This document shows positions 26,803 to 35,613 of a stretch of DNA of 64,000 nucleotides, piece after piece (the first letter of the stretch is position 1; each line of letters begins with the position of its first letter). The notes under the pieces are model-generated. The model saw only the letters and a list, made by a program, of their open reading frames with translations, was not told the origin of the DNA and searched no databases. The position numbers were made by a program, and so were the translations under genes. The stretch is from Sphingobacterium tabacisoli (GTDB taxonomy: Bacteria; Bacteroidota; Bacteroidia; Sphingobacteriales; Sphingobacteriaceae), in assembly GCF_017908035.1 (NCBI RefSeq), contig NZ_JAEQMU010000001.1:1178001-1242000 (forward strand), read 5' to 3'.

Positions 26803-29800
26803 TTAATACCTTATTTGAATACTGCCCACGATAGTTCTAGGCTTTGGATAAGCCCCAATATCAACCCTTCTTAGTGTTGAAGTACTACTTGATGAAGAGA
26901 CGTCCGGATCGAATCCATTGTATTTTTTCCAAACAAATAGATTCTCTCCTGCCAACCCAAACTGTACATCTCTTAATTTGTTTTTGGTCAGTTTACCCAG
27001 GTCCCATGTATACCCTATCGATACACTTTTAAGTCTCAAAAAACTAGCATCATACACCATACGGCTTGAAGCGATATTATCGACCGAACCCGCCCGAGGC
27101 AAGTCTGAATTTGGGTTACGAACAGGGTGCCAGCTATCTAACATATAGGTATACTGATTGGCAAAATTGCTCCCATTTCCCATCCATTGCTCTGAGATAT
27201 TATAGATCTTGCCTCCTAACGAATAATTTAGAAAGACTCCAAGTGTCCACTTATCGTATCTAAAATTATTTTGTAAACCTCCGTGCACCAGTGGATCCGC
27301 ATTGCCAAGATAGATCAGGTCATTTTCATTAAATACACCGTCGTGATTAGAATCGATATACCGGGCTGACCCTAAGCGGTACTGCTGCGCTGAAGCAGAT
27401 ACATAAGATTTTGTGATTTTATTTCTATCAATTTCTTCCTGCGACTTCCATGTACCTGCGTACTGGAATCCCCACAAGGCGTTCAATGGGTAATCTTTCA
27501 CATAACCATACATCATGTAACTGTTATTACCAGATGCCGAATACGCACTTACATAACCATAATGACCGATATCATCTACCTTCTGCTTATTATGCGAGAT
27601 AGAAAATGTACTCGACCATGAGAACTTATCTTTTTGTATATTTCGTGTTTCTATGCTAAACTCGAGTCCTCTATTAGAGGTTTTTCCGATATTTGCAAAC
27701 CGAGTAGCATATCCGGTGTGTCTCGGGGTCTGCACATCAAGCAATAGGTCTTTGGTGTAAGACAGATAAGCCTCGAATGTCATGTTCACCCTATTGTTGA
27801 ATAGTGCAATATCTGTAGCCACATTGTACATATCAGTTTTTTCCCAAGACAACTCTTCCGATGCTAGGCGTGATGGGTAAAATGCGACAGGCTGGGACCC
27901 GTTAAAGAGGTAACCACTGGTGGATGAGGAAAGAGCGGCCAAAGACCGATAAGAAGAGATACCATCATTCCCAGTACGTCCAGCACTCGTACGTATTGAA
28001 AGATCATTGATCCATTTTGAATCTTTTAGAAAATCCTCATTGCTTACGGTCCATTTTAATGCTGCTGAAGGAAAGAACGCCCATTTTTCATTCTTTGCGA
28101 AGTTGGATGCTCCATCCCTACGTCCTGTTACCGTGAGGTAGTATTTGCTCTTATAATTGTAATTGGCCCGTGCTAAATAGGACATCGAAGTCTTACTTGT
28201 ATTCCCCGATCCACCGACATAATTTTCCTTATCTGGAATCGCATTCATATTATTCCAAAGAATGGCATCGGATTGATACCCCTCTCCACGTAGCGTGAGG
28301 TTATCATCCGTAATCTTCTGACCAACAAAACCAACTGTAAAATCAAAATGGTGAATATCATCCCATTTTTTCAGGTAGTTTAAAGTCGTTTGACTCATCA
28401 GATTGTTCTGTGTATACTCGCCTCTATACGCCATCCCCCCCTCATTATCGGCCTTAGCAGGTAGACTTCCCGGTTCATATTGGAAGCTGTGACGTCCATA
28501 GGAATAATAAGTCAACTGCGAATTCAACTTTAAATTCTTAATAGGCTCAATTTCAACATATCCCGTATTGGTGATACCATCATGCTTAATATTGTTTATC
28601 ACATCAGCATCCAGAATTGACCGGGGCGAATTAAACTTTTGTCCAGAATACCACAGATCATTGAAATTATCATAAACCTTGATCATCGGATTCAAATAAA
28701 TAGCACCACTCCACCAATTCGTTCCCCCTATAGTTACCAGATTTTTATTTTCATCTCGCTTGGTATAACTATATTTCAATCCTACTTTCATCCATGGAAA
28801 AAGCTGATAATCGAGATTCAATCGTCCTGTAAAACGTCCCAGGCCACTCTCCTGGATAATACCTTGCGTATTATCATAAGCAATGGAAGCGTAGTAACTA
28901 CTTTTATTTCTTCCACCAGATAGAGAAAGATTGTGGGTGTGATAGGGAGCTATACGTGTTATTTCATCCACCCAATCGGTACCTTTCCCTAGTGAATAAG
29001 GGTCAGGATAAGGATAGGCCGACATAGGAGAATTGATTGTAATATCGCCGTAAGGATCAGCCGATGTAAACAAAGCATAGTCATTACGATACTGCGCATA
29101 TTGCGAGGCATTCATGATATCTAACTTTCTAGGCAATTGAGAAAGGCCGACAGTACTTCGCAAGGTGATATTGTCCTTTCCAGACTTCCCTTGTTTAGTC
29201 GTGACAATAATAACACCATTACTACCGCGCGTACCATATATTGCCGTAGCAGAAGCATCTTTTAGCACAGATATAGATTCAATATCGGAAGTATTGATAT
29301 CCGTCAGGCTACTCACCGCATCCATCACTCCATCAACAACAATAAGAGGCTCATTACTAGCCGTTATAGATCGGGTACCGCGTATACGGATTGAAGTCGT
29401 TGCACCTGGTTCCCCTGTAGTTGCTGTAAATTCCGCCCCAGGAACACGTCCCTGTAACGCCAGATCGACAGAAAGTACAGGAGCATCTTTAACATCTTCC
29501 ATTTTGATATTAACAACAGAGCCCGTTAAATCTTTTTTCTTAACCTGTCCATAGCCAATGACAACAGCTTCTTCCATATCCGTGACTTTTTCCGTCAACA
29601 CCACTTGAAGTTCTGCAATGCTATTTACGTTGATCTCTTTTTTATCAAAGCCCAAAAGAGAAAACTCCAATACCGTGGGAAGGGTCACTTCTAGACTAAA
29701 TGTACCTGATTCATCTGTACGGGTTATTTTACCGGTAGATTTATCGCGTACAGTCACATTGGCCAATACCGCTCCAGTACTCAACTTAGTCACACCTTTT

Positions 29801-30222
29801 AGAATCTGTCGTTGAATCGCAGTCGCAATTGCACTTACGTTGTTTTTCTCATCCTGCTCATGCTTTGGCAATAGCACTATACTCCGTTCTTTACGCTTAA
29901 AATCCAACTCATAAGGTCTCAGTAATTGCCGCAACACATCTAGCGCTTCCATATTCACCAATTCAACATTGGCAATCGTACGATTAGGTAAGATTCCCTG
30001 CGCATAGAATACAGTGTACCCACTACGTTTTTCAAAATCTTTCAATAGAGTGGCCAAGCGAACATTCTTCCCTTTCAGCGTAATTTTCTGCCCAAAGGTA
30101 CTCGCACTAAGGTGCATGGAGGCTACTAAAATCAGAATCCATGTCAATTTCATATACAATGGAATTTTCAATTTAGGTAAGTTAAAGGCATAGCATGCCC
30201 CTAACCTTTTTTTTTCATACAT
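26803..30222 (-). CDS. SusC/RagA family TonB-linked outer membrane transporter
   Basis: TonB-dependent channel of 1139 residues. Signal region with hydrophobic core about 24-42, STN domain (about 45-118), CarboxypepD_reg-like domain (about 139-212), TonB-box-like EEAVVIGYG (217-225), plug, and beta-barrel ending TIVGSIQIRY. The STN domain fits transduction to the FecR protein coded just upstream. It is the first gene of the SusC-SusD-EEP-DUF5689-DUF5689-EEP operon. A terminator-like hairpin in its leader may allow attenuation. Confidence 0.95.
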   Translation of the reverse strand: MYEKKRLGACYAFNLPKLKIPLYMKLTWILILVASMHLSASTFGQKITLKGKNVRLATLLKDFEKRSGYTVFYAQGILPNRTIANVELVNMEALDVLRQLLRPYELDFKRKERSIVLLPKHEQDEKNNVSAIATAIQRQILKGVTKLSTGAVLANVTVRDKSTGKITRTDESGTFSLEVTLPTVLEFSLLGFDKKEINVNSIAELQVVLTEKVTDMEEAVVIGYGQVKKKDLTGSVVNIKMEDVKDAPVLSVDLALQGRVPGAEFTATTGEPGATTSIRIRGTRSITASNEPLIVVDGVMDAVSSLTDINTSDIESISVLKDASATAIYGTRGSNGVIIVTTKQGKSGKDNITLRSTVGLSQLPRKLDIMNASQYAQYRNDYALFTSADPYGDITINSPMSAYPYPDPYSLGKGTDWVDEITRIAPYHTHNLSLSGGRNKSSYYASIAYDNTQGIIQESGLGRFTGRLNLDYQLFPWMKVGLKYSYTKRDENKNLVTIGGTNWWSGAIYLNPMIKVYDNFNDLWYSGQKFNSPRSILDADVINNIKHDGITNTGYVEIEPIKNLKLNSQLTYYSYGRHSFQYEPGSLPAKADNEGGMAYRGEYTQNNLMSQTTLNYLKKWDDIHHFDFTVGFVGQKITDDNLTLRGEGYQSDAILWNNMNAIPDKENYVGGSGNTSKTSMSYLARANYNYKSKYYLTVTGRRDGASNFAKNEKWAFFPSAALKWTVSNEDFLKDSKWINDLSIRTSAGRTGNDGISSYRSLAALSSSTSGYLFNGSQPVAFYPSRLASEELSWEKTDMYNVATDIALFNNRVNMTFEAYLSYTKDLLLDVQTPRHTGYATRFANIGKTSNRGLEFSIETRNIQKDKFSWSSTFSISHNKQKVDDIGHYGYVSAYSASGNNSYMMYGYVKDYPLNALWGFQYAGTWKSQEEIDRNKITKSYVSASAQQYRLGSARYIDSNHDGVFNENDLIYLGNADPLVHGGLQNNFRYDKWTLGVFLNYSLGGKIYNISEQWMGNGSNFANQYTYMLDSWHPVRNPNSDLPRAGSVDNIASSRMVYDASFLRLKSVSIGYTWDLGKLTKNKLRDVQFGLAGENLFVWKKYNGFDPDVSSSSSTSTLRRVDIGAYPKPRTIVGSIQIRY

Positions 30223-30263
30223 TTGTTAATAGGTTGAGAGTAATAATACATTCAGTTTCAATC

Positions 30264-30284
30264 CAAAAAATGCCTTTTGGCATA
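30264..30284 (-). terminator. Terminator-like hairpin between fecR and susC
   Basis: On the minus strand ATGCC-AAAA-GGCAT (30270-30283) is followed by six T. It lies 48 bases before the SusC start, so it would stop read-through from the sigma/FecR transcript or act as an attenuator of susC. Confidence 0.6.
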
Positions 30285-30288
30285 TCTC

Positions 30289-30313
30289 GCAGGGACGGCT
30301 CCAACGTTCCTGC
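30289..30313 (-). promoter_or_regulatory. Leader hairpin before second susC with GGAG-containing loop
   Basis: On the minus strand a 9-bp stem with one mismatch (GCAGGAACG/CGTCCCTGC) holds the 7-base loop TTGGAGC. It matches the hairpin at 8355-8379 in position, loop size and loop sequence. Confidence 0.5.
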
Positions 30314-30341
30314 TTTTTTATATGCTAAGGCTTGCGTAGCA

Positions 30342-31535
30342 TTATTTCATGACAGTTATCCTCCTTCCATGCACTTTAAATGTTACTAGGTCGGTCCACT
30401 CTATTAATTGTAACAATTGTTCAAATTTTTCAAATCTTGATATACTCCCTGAGTATCGAACTTGAGACAGATCACCCTCAAAATTCACCTCCACGTCATA
30501 CCATCGTGCGATCTCATCCATTACCTCATAGATAGATACGTTGTCGAAAGCAAACTTTCCCGAACGCCAAGCAATACTGTAATTAGGATCTACCTCCTGC
30601 ACGGTGTTTGCACCCGTAGCTACAGAATGAAGAGCTTGCTGCGATGGAGTAAGAACACTCGCTTTAGCAACCCCCGCATAATGCATAGCTATACTACCTT
30701 CTATCAGTGTAGTTTTATACGTAGAGCCGTGTGTATTGACATTAAATTGAGTTCCTAAAACCTCTATTTTCTGCGTGCCACTCGATACATAGAAAGGCAC
30801 AGCAGTATGGTCACTTTTTTGCTTAACCACTTCAAAGTAGGCTTCTCCTTCTAGCTCCACACTCCTACTATCTTTTGCAAATTTCAACGGATACTTAAGT
30901 TTGGATGCGGCATTTAACCAAACTTTAGAGCCATCAGGAAGTGTCAAGCTGTATTCTCCCCCTCTAGGAGTTACAATAGTATTATACAGTTCTTTCCGAG
31001 TGGCGCCGTTGTCATCATAGGCATAGCTTATGCTTCCGTCAGCACGTTTGAAGATATGCAAGCCTTTATCCGCCAAAACGGTATCGGTGATAATTTGGTC
31101 TAACTCGATAAAGCTACCATCTTCAAATTGAATCCGTGCTTTGTTACTCCCTGGTAGAATTGTATCAGTAGGTTGCATAGACAAACGGGGTTCCATTTCA
31201 GTATCGTTAGTATACCACCAAAGCGCCCCTACCACACCGAATAGGAGAAATGCTGCTGCCACAGCTATCTTATACCAGCTATTTCTAAAAAAGGATTTAT
31301 TCGGATAAAGTATCGGCTTAATACGTTGGTCATCTGTTATCCTTTGAAAAACACGCGATTGAATCAAGTCATCCTCTACATAATGTGACGGTTCAAATTC
31401 ATCATCCCATGTTTCATACAACATACGTCGTCCTTCTTCTGTGTCCAGAAAGTGACGTAATCTGGAGAGGTTTTCAATATCCAGCGTTCCAGCACGATAT
31501 TGCTTTAGTAATGTATGTAATTCTTTCTTGTCCAA
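30342..31535 (-). CDS. FecR family anti-sigma factor
   Basis: Inner-membrane anti-sigma regulator of 397 residues. Cytoplasmic N-terminal part (1-87, beginning MDKKELHTLLKQYRAG), one transmembrane helix at about 88-106 (YKIAVAAAFLLFGVVGALWW), FecR domain with SLTLPDGSKVWLNAASKLKY and VELEGEAYFEV (about 195-290), and DUF4974 at the end (FAFDNVSIYEVMDEIARWYD). The start codon is TTG: an in-frame TGA lies only three codons upstream, and no ATG gives the standard N-terminus. It pairs with the sigma factor 84 bp upstream and with the STN domain of SusC. Confidence 0.92.
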   Translation of the reverse strand: MDKKELHTLLKQYRAGTLDIENLSRLRHFLDTEEGRRMLYETWDDEFEPSHYVEDDLIQSRVFQRITDDQRIKPILYPNKSFFRNSWYKIAVAAAFLLFGVVGALWWYTNDTEMEPRLSMQPTDTILPGSNKARIQFEDGSFIELDQIITDTVLADKGLHIFKRADGSISYAYDDNGATRKELYNTIVTPRGGEYSLTLPDGSKVWLNAASKLKYPLKFAKDSRSVELEGEAYFEVVKQKSDHTAVPFYVSSGTQKIEVLGTQFNVNTHGSTYKTTLIEGSIAMHYAGVAKASVLTPSQQALHSVATGANTVQEVDPNYSIAWRSGKFAFDNVSIYEVMDEIARWYDVEVNFEGDLSQVRYSGSISRFEKFEQLLQLIEWTDLVTFKVHGRRITVMK

Positions 31536-31619
31536 TCGTTGTCAATTTATACCTATAAACGAAAGTCAAAAAGAAATGTACTAGTCCTAAATGTATTTTT
31601 TTTAAAAAGTTTATAATAC

Positions 31620-32177
31620 CTAAAATAGGAAAAAATAGATTTTCTGCAGTTTGAGGCGCACTAGTTTTGTTGCAACCTGCAAATGATTTTTGACAGTATG
31701 GCGTGAGATTCCCATACTTTCAGCGATATCTTGCTGAGGCTCATCTTCCAACTTGAACCGACGGTATATTTCCTGTTGCTGGGGTGGCAACGTCGCAATA
31801 ATTTGTTGGAGAATACAATTTAGTTCCGCAAAATTAATCTTCTGCTCTAAATGTAGCGAAATCGAAGACCATTCAAAGGATGCCTCCTGAACAGTCTTCG
31901 TTCCGCTTATTTTCTTTCTAAAAAAGGATATACACAGTCTCTTAGTAATAATGTATAAATAGGGATAAAGATCACTCGAAGTCCGGACTTTATCACGGTG
32001 CAAAAACAAGAGAGTAAATGCTTCCTGAGCAATATCTTCCGCATCCTCCTTTTCCGTCCCCTTGCTTAAGGCATAACGGAAGATAATCGGAAAATAGAAG
32101 TCAAAAGCTTTTTGAAAAGCCTTAGCATCTCCTAATATAAATTGATCAAACTCAACACCGTCTAAAATACCGTTCAT
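31620..32177 (-). CDS. ECF sigma-70 factor, FecI-like
   Basis: Sigma factor of 185 residues. Region 2: EKEDAEDIAQEAFTLLFLHR (about 39-58). Region 4: EPQQDIAESMGISRHTVKNH (helix-turn-helix, about 144-163). It ends with a short hydrophobic KIYFFLF tail. It should drive the SusC operon once released by the FecR protein coded downstream. A separate BACON-type lipoprotein gene ends 103 bp upstream on the same strand. Confidence 0.92.
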   Translation of the reverse strand: MNGILDGVEFDQFILGDAKAFQKAFDFYFPIIFRYALSKGTEKEDAEDIAQEAFTLLFLHRDKVRTSSDLYPYLYIITKRLCISFFRKKISGTKTVQEASFEWSSISLHLEQKINFAELNCILQQIIATLPPQQQEIYRRFKLEDEPQQDIAESMGISRHTVKNHLQVATKLVRLKLQKIYFFLF

Positions 32178-32279
32178 TACTTACACTATAATGTGACATC
32201 AGATGCCCCAATGGCTGCACAAACTAAATGATTTTGTATATCTTTCAAGTTATTTAATGATTAACAAATTGTTTCGCTA

Positions 32280-33290
32280 TTACTTCTTGATTGCTTTATA
32301 TTGGTCCGTAATATACAAGTTGATATTATCAATAAAAACCCTATTGGCAGGATCCTCTTGATGGTCTCCCGTCTGAAACTGTAATTGTATTGTCGATGCT
32401 GCTGGCATAAGGCTCGGCTTTTTTACTACGAAGGAAAACCGACCGCTTTCCCACATATTACTCAATAATAGCGCAGATTCATAATCATAATGAGTCAAAG
32501 TGACCATCTTACTGGTTTTACCATCCTCAAACTCCCCTCCATTCAACTTTACTGTAAGCTTAGCTCTGTCTTTAATACCTTCTTTAGAAACATATCCGAC
32601 AGCATCAAAGGTCAGTAATAACAAGCTATCTTTCTCTAAGCCCGGAAATATCGGAGAATATAAACTACCACCTTGGTCGACCGTCCCCAACAGCAGATAA
32701 CCGTTCATCCCCAAAGCAGATGTCGTATTTGAACTCGTCCAACCGACCTGCTTCTGAGCTGTACTCCATTGTCCCATAGAGACAGCTTTACTCAAATCTA
32801 GCGGTGAGCCTGAACCAAATTTTAACCAGGCAAAGCTTTCCTCAATACGCGTATTATAACCTTGGTTCAATCGAATAAATACTCCTGAATAGGCATCTGC
32901 ATTATTTATATTGAGTACACCAACACGTTTTTTATAGCTTTTTTCCATAGGCGACACGTCCAAGATAACACGAGATTTGTTTGTACCTGCTATAGCTTCC
33001 ACCTTTTCCACCTTTACCCAGTTATTGGTTTCATTGGTTTCAAAAGAAAGTTGCAAAGCGCTGTTACTCGCTACATATAAGGTGTCAAATCCCCCTTCGG
33101 CCTTCCAAATCAACTGTCCTGCTTTCTCTTCGAAAGTCTCTGTTTCGGATACCATTATTCCATCTATCAGCATTCCCTTTCCTTCTTCCTTATTGCAGGA
33201 CGAAAATGCGCATGTCATACCGATAAGAAAACACAATGGCGCAAAGCCTATATGTTTTACTTCAGGTTTTTTTAAAGTAATTGATTTCAT
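32280..33290 (-). CDS. BACON-type surface lipoprotein, likely part of the EEP/SusCD system
   Basis: Lipoprotein of 336 residues (lipobox FSSC, Cys32). The frame is open 20 codons further upstream to 33350, but a consensus -7 element (33350-33357) shows that transcription begins inside that stretch, so ATG 33288-33290 is the start. The N-terminal half carries a BACON-like module (NNWVKVEKVEAIAGTNKSRV, KRVGVLNINN). The C-terminal half is a jelly-roll-like module ending ANRVFIDNINLYI, comparable to the C-terminal modules of the two DUF5689 lipoproteins further down. It lies immediately upstream of the sigma gene and probably binds the same ligand; this is inferred. Confidence 0.82.
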   Translation of the reverse strand: MKSITLKKPEVKHIGFAPLCFLIGMTCAFSSCNKEEGKGMLIDGIMVSETETFEEKAGQLIWKAEGGFDTLYVASNSALQLSFETNETNNWVKVEKVEAIAGTNKSRVILDVSPMEKSYKKRVGVLNINNADAYSGVFIRLNQGYNTRIEESFAWLKFGSGSPLDLSKAVSMGQWSTAQKQVGWTSSNTTSALGMNGYLLLGTVDQGGSLYSPIFPGLEKDSLLLLTFDAVGYVSKEGIKDRAKLTVKLNGGEFEDGKTSKMVTLTHYDYESALLLSNMWESGRFSFVVKKPSLMPAASTIQLQFQTGDHQEDPANRVFIDNINLYITDQYKAIKK

Positions 33291-33349
33291 ATTTTTCGCT
33301 AATTTTCTGTCGAGTGGACCGCCCCAGTAGTCAGAAATTAGTAAAAACA

Positions 33350-33357
33350 CAAAATTA
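33350..33357 (-). promoter_or_regulatory. -7 element of the BACON lipoprotein gene
   Basis: CAAAATTA on the plus strand reads TAATTTTG on the minus strand, an exact TAnnTTTG match. Transcription should begin about 3-7 bases further, giving a leader of about 50 bases before ATG 33290. It decides the start of that gene. Confidence 0.55.
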
Positions 33358-33551
33358 TCCTTTTTTATCGAAGCGTAAGTTAAGTTAATATGAATTTTTA
33401 AAACTTTGGCAACTTGCTTCTAACTTAAAGATGTGATTTTACAAAGGTTTAATTTGATTACTTAATGTCTATTGAAAACTAAATTAATATTTAATATGAA
33501 AACTAACAAATAAAGTTTTTGTAATTCCATATTGTCTACTATTAAAAGGCA

Positions 33552-34019
33552 TTAAGATCCACTCTTCACAGAGATGTGAAAGCGTAATTGTTCGCATAGG
33601 CTAAGCACTTCTTGTCTTTTTTTCTCCCAACTTTTAGGATCACTGAGTAATTCATCAAGATAAGTTATGTATCCTGAAATCGTATCAAAAAGTCGCGAAT
33701 TAGAGACCTCACCAACTTTTATTGTATTAATATCCAGTATCCCCAGCTGCTCAAACCCCACTTGGGCAAAGGTTGTAGACTCCGGAAATAAACGACGTAA
33801 AGTAAGATAATATGCCAAAAGCAGAGGAACTGAACAATCCTGCGCATGATAAATAGTACCATGCTCCTGTTGACACAAATAAATCGCTCGCTCTAGGTCA
33901 CCGAAGCTCCCGGTTTTATGTGTCAACAGGTCGCATTTTTTCTTTGTCTCTATGATGGAATTGGTAATAGCTTCCTCTCTCAAAAGGAATGTAATATTTG
34001 AATCAAAGAATATGCTCAT
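33552..34019 (-). CDS. Hypothetical cytoplasmic protein with palindrome-controlled promoter
   Basis: Protein of 155 residues, apparently cytoplasmic and mostly alpha-helical, with no signal, membrane segment or recognised domain. It has clustered cysteines (KKCDLL, YLCQQEH, AQDCSV, SLCEQL). It is a single gene: 200 bp upstream of the BACON gene and 157 bp after the RND operon. Its promoter (-7 element TACTTTTG, 34095-34102) carries a palindrome exactly 20 bp upstream, the same arrangement as the gene at 43648. That makes the two genes candidates for one regulon. Confidence 0.75.
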   Translation of the reverse strand: MSIFFDSNITFLLREEAITNSIIETKKKCDLLTHKTGSFGDLERAIYLCQQEHGTIYHAQDCSVPLLLAYYLTLRRLFPESTTFAQVGFEQLGILDINTIKVGEVSNSRLFDTISGYITYLDELLSDPKSWEKKRQEVLSLCEQLRFHISVKSGS

Positions 34020-34094
34020 GGTACTCTGCTGTGTTTGTGTGTAAAACTAAGAACTATGCGATGCGCAAGCACATCACATAGTAAGCTTACGAGG

Positions 34095-34102
34095 CAAAAG
34101 TA
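34095..34102 (-). promoter_or_regulatory. -7 element (TACTTTTG) of the 155-aa gene
   Basis: CAAAAGTA on the plus strand is TACTTTTG on the minus strand, an exact TAnnTTTG match. The expected TTG at -33 is missing; a palindrome occupies that position instead. Confidence 0.55.
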
Positions 34103-34120
34103 GAAAGTAGATTAAATCTA

Positions 34121-34140
34121 TTTTACGGGAAACCGTAAAA
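34121..34140. promoter_or_regulatory. Palindromic operator TTTTACGG-GAAA-CCGTAAAA
   Basis: A perfect 8+4+8 palindrome. Its core TTACGG-N4-CCGTAA (34123-34138) is separated by exactly 20 bp from the -7 element of the 155-aa gene. The same core and spacing occur before the gene at 43648. The placement over the -33 region suggests an activator site, or a repressor blocking polymerase. Confidence 0.6.
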
Positions 34141-34176
34141 CCATAATTTTATTTTATCTCCACCCCACTTTCACAG

Positions 34177-35613
34177 CTATCTCCATCCTCCACCAACAGC
34201 TTTGTAAATATTTATCAATGCTAAAAACTGTGACTTTTTGAGCTCCAGAGCCTCTAATTTAGCATCCAGTACGTCGCGTTGCGTAGTCAATACTTCGAGA
34301 TACTCAGCTCTATTGCCAGCAAACAATTCTTTCGAAATATCGATTGCACTACTTAATACATCGACCTGTTGTTGTTGCTTCTCCATCTCCTGTTGTAAAT
34401 TCGAAACACCAGCCAGTTGATTCGCGACTTCTAGGTAAGCATTCAGAACGACTTGCTCATAATTATATAAAGCCTGTAATTGTCGAGCTGTTGCTGACTT
34501 AAACTCCGCCTGTATAGCACCACGATTTATTAAGGGGGCAAATAGATCTCCAGCCAAGGAGTATAGCATGGACTCCGGCGCCTTGATTAGGTAAGAAGGT
34601 TTAAAAGCCTGTAACCCCACTGCGGCAGAGATATCCAGCGACGGGTAAAATTCAGCTCGAGCAACCTTAACATCCAGTTCCGCTGCCTGCAATTCCAACT
34701 CAGCCTGCTTCACATCAGGTCTATTATGAAGGATCTGTGAAGGAATACCTACTTTCAACTCAGAAGGAAGTGTCTCCGCCAATGCATCATGATTTCTCGC
34801 AATGGGCTGTGAATACCTTCCCAACAAAAAGTTAATCCGGTTTTCCGTCTCCACAGACCGCTGTTTAAGTTTATACGCCAGGCCCTGCGTTTTCAATAAC
34901 TCCGCCTTAAATTTCTGTACAGCCAGCTCATTGACACGCCCTACAGCCCGTTGTGCTATAACTACCTCCAGCGCCTGTTGTTGCAACGTAATATTACTAT
35001 TGACCAGCTCTATCTGATTGTCCAAACTTATCAACTCATAGTAGGACGATGCAATCTCACCAATGAGATTACTCAGTACAAAATTCTTCCCCTCCACTGT
35101 AGCCAAATACCGGTTTTGTGCGGCCCCTTGTGCCTGATGTAATTTACCCCAGATATCAACCTCCCAGTGGGCAGAAGCCACCAATCCAAAATCTCCTAAC
35201 GGGTCCGGCATATGGCGACCAGGTTCTATCTCAGTGGATGCGTCTCCGGCTCCCTGACTCGTGTAGCGCCCTACTTTTTCTACTCCTGTTCCTACCTTCA
35301 ATCCCCCTTTTGGATATAGATTGCTCTTACGCATTGCAACATCGCTCTTTGCTATCTCAATTTCCTGCAACACGATATTCAACTCTTTATTCCTTGATAA
35401 GGCCGTATCAATCAACAGCTGTAAGTCCTTATCATTAAAGAAACGCTTCCAAGGGATACTAGCCCAAGAAGTACTATCCTCTTTTGTACTCTGATACACC
35501 TGAGGAAGGTCTAGTTGAGGTTTGTGCTCTTTAATAGCAGGCACTTTACAGCCTGCTATAGACAATCCTAGCATCGAAAAAACTAGGCATCTGAAATATA
35601 CTTTTTTATACAT
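34177..35613 (-). CDS. RND efflux outer membrane factor (OprM/TolC family lipoprotein)
   Basis: Outer-membrane channel of 478 residues (lipobox SIAGC, Cys22). It contains two outer-membrane-efflux repeats: the first with FFNDKDLQLLIDTALSRNKE, ASAHWEVDIWGKLHQ and ASSYYELISLDNQI, the second with NRPDVKQAELELQAAELDVK, VARAEFYPSLDISAAVG and ANQLAG. It would form the exit duct of the tripartite pump. It overlaps the pump gene by eight bases and is the last gene of the adaptor-pump-channel operon. Confidence 0.93.
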   Translation of the reverse strand: MYKKVYFRCLVFSMLGLSIAGCKVPAIKEHKPQLDLPQVYQSTKEDSTSWASIPWKRFFNDKDLQLLIDTALSRNKELNIVLQEIEIAKSDVAMRKSNLYPKGGLKVGTGVEKVGRYTSQGAGDASTEIEPGRHMPDPLGDFGLVASAHWEVDIWGKLHQAQGAAQNRYLATVEGKNFVLSNLIGEIASSYYELISLDNQIELVNSNITLQQQALEVVIAQRAVGRVNELAVQKFKAELLKTQGLAYKLKQRSVETENRINFLLGRYSQPIARNHDALAETLPSELKVGIPSQILHNRPDVKQAELELQAAELDVKVARAEFYPSLDISAAVGLQAFKPSYLIKAPESMLYSLAGDLFAPLINRGAIQAEFKSATARQLQALYNYEQVVLNAYLEVANQLAGVSNLQQEMEKQQQQVDVLSSAIDISKELFAGNRAEYLEVLTTQRDVLDAKLEALELKKSQFLALINIYKAVGGGWR

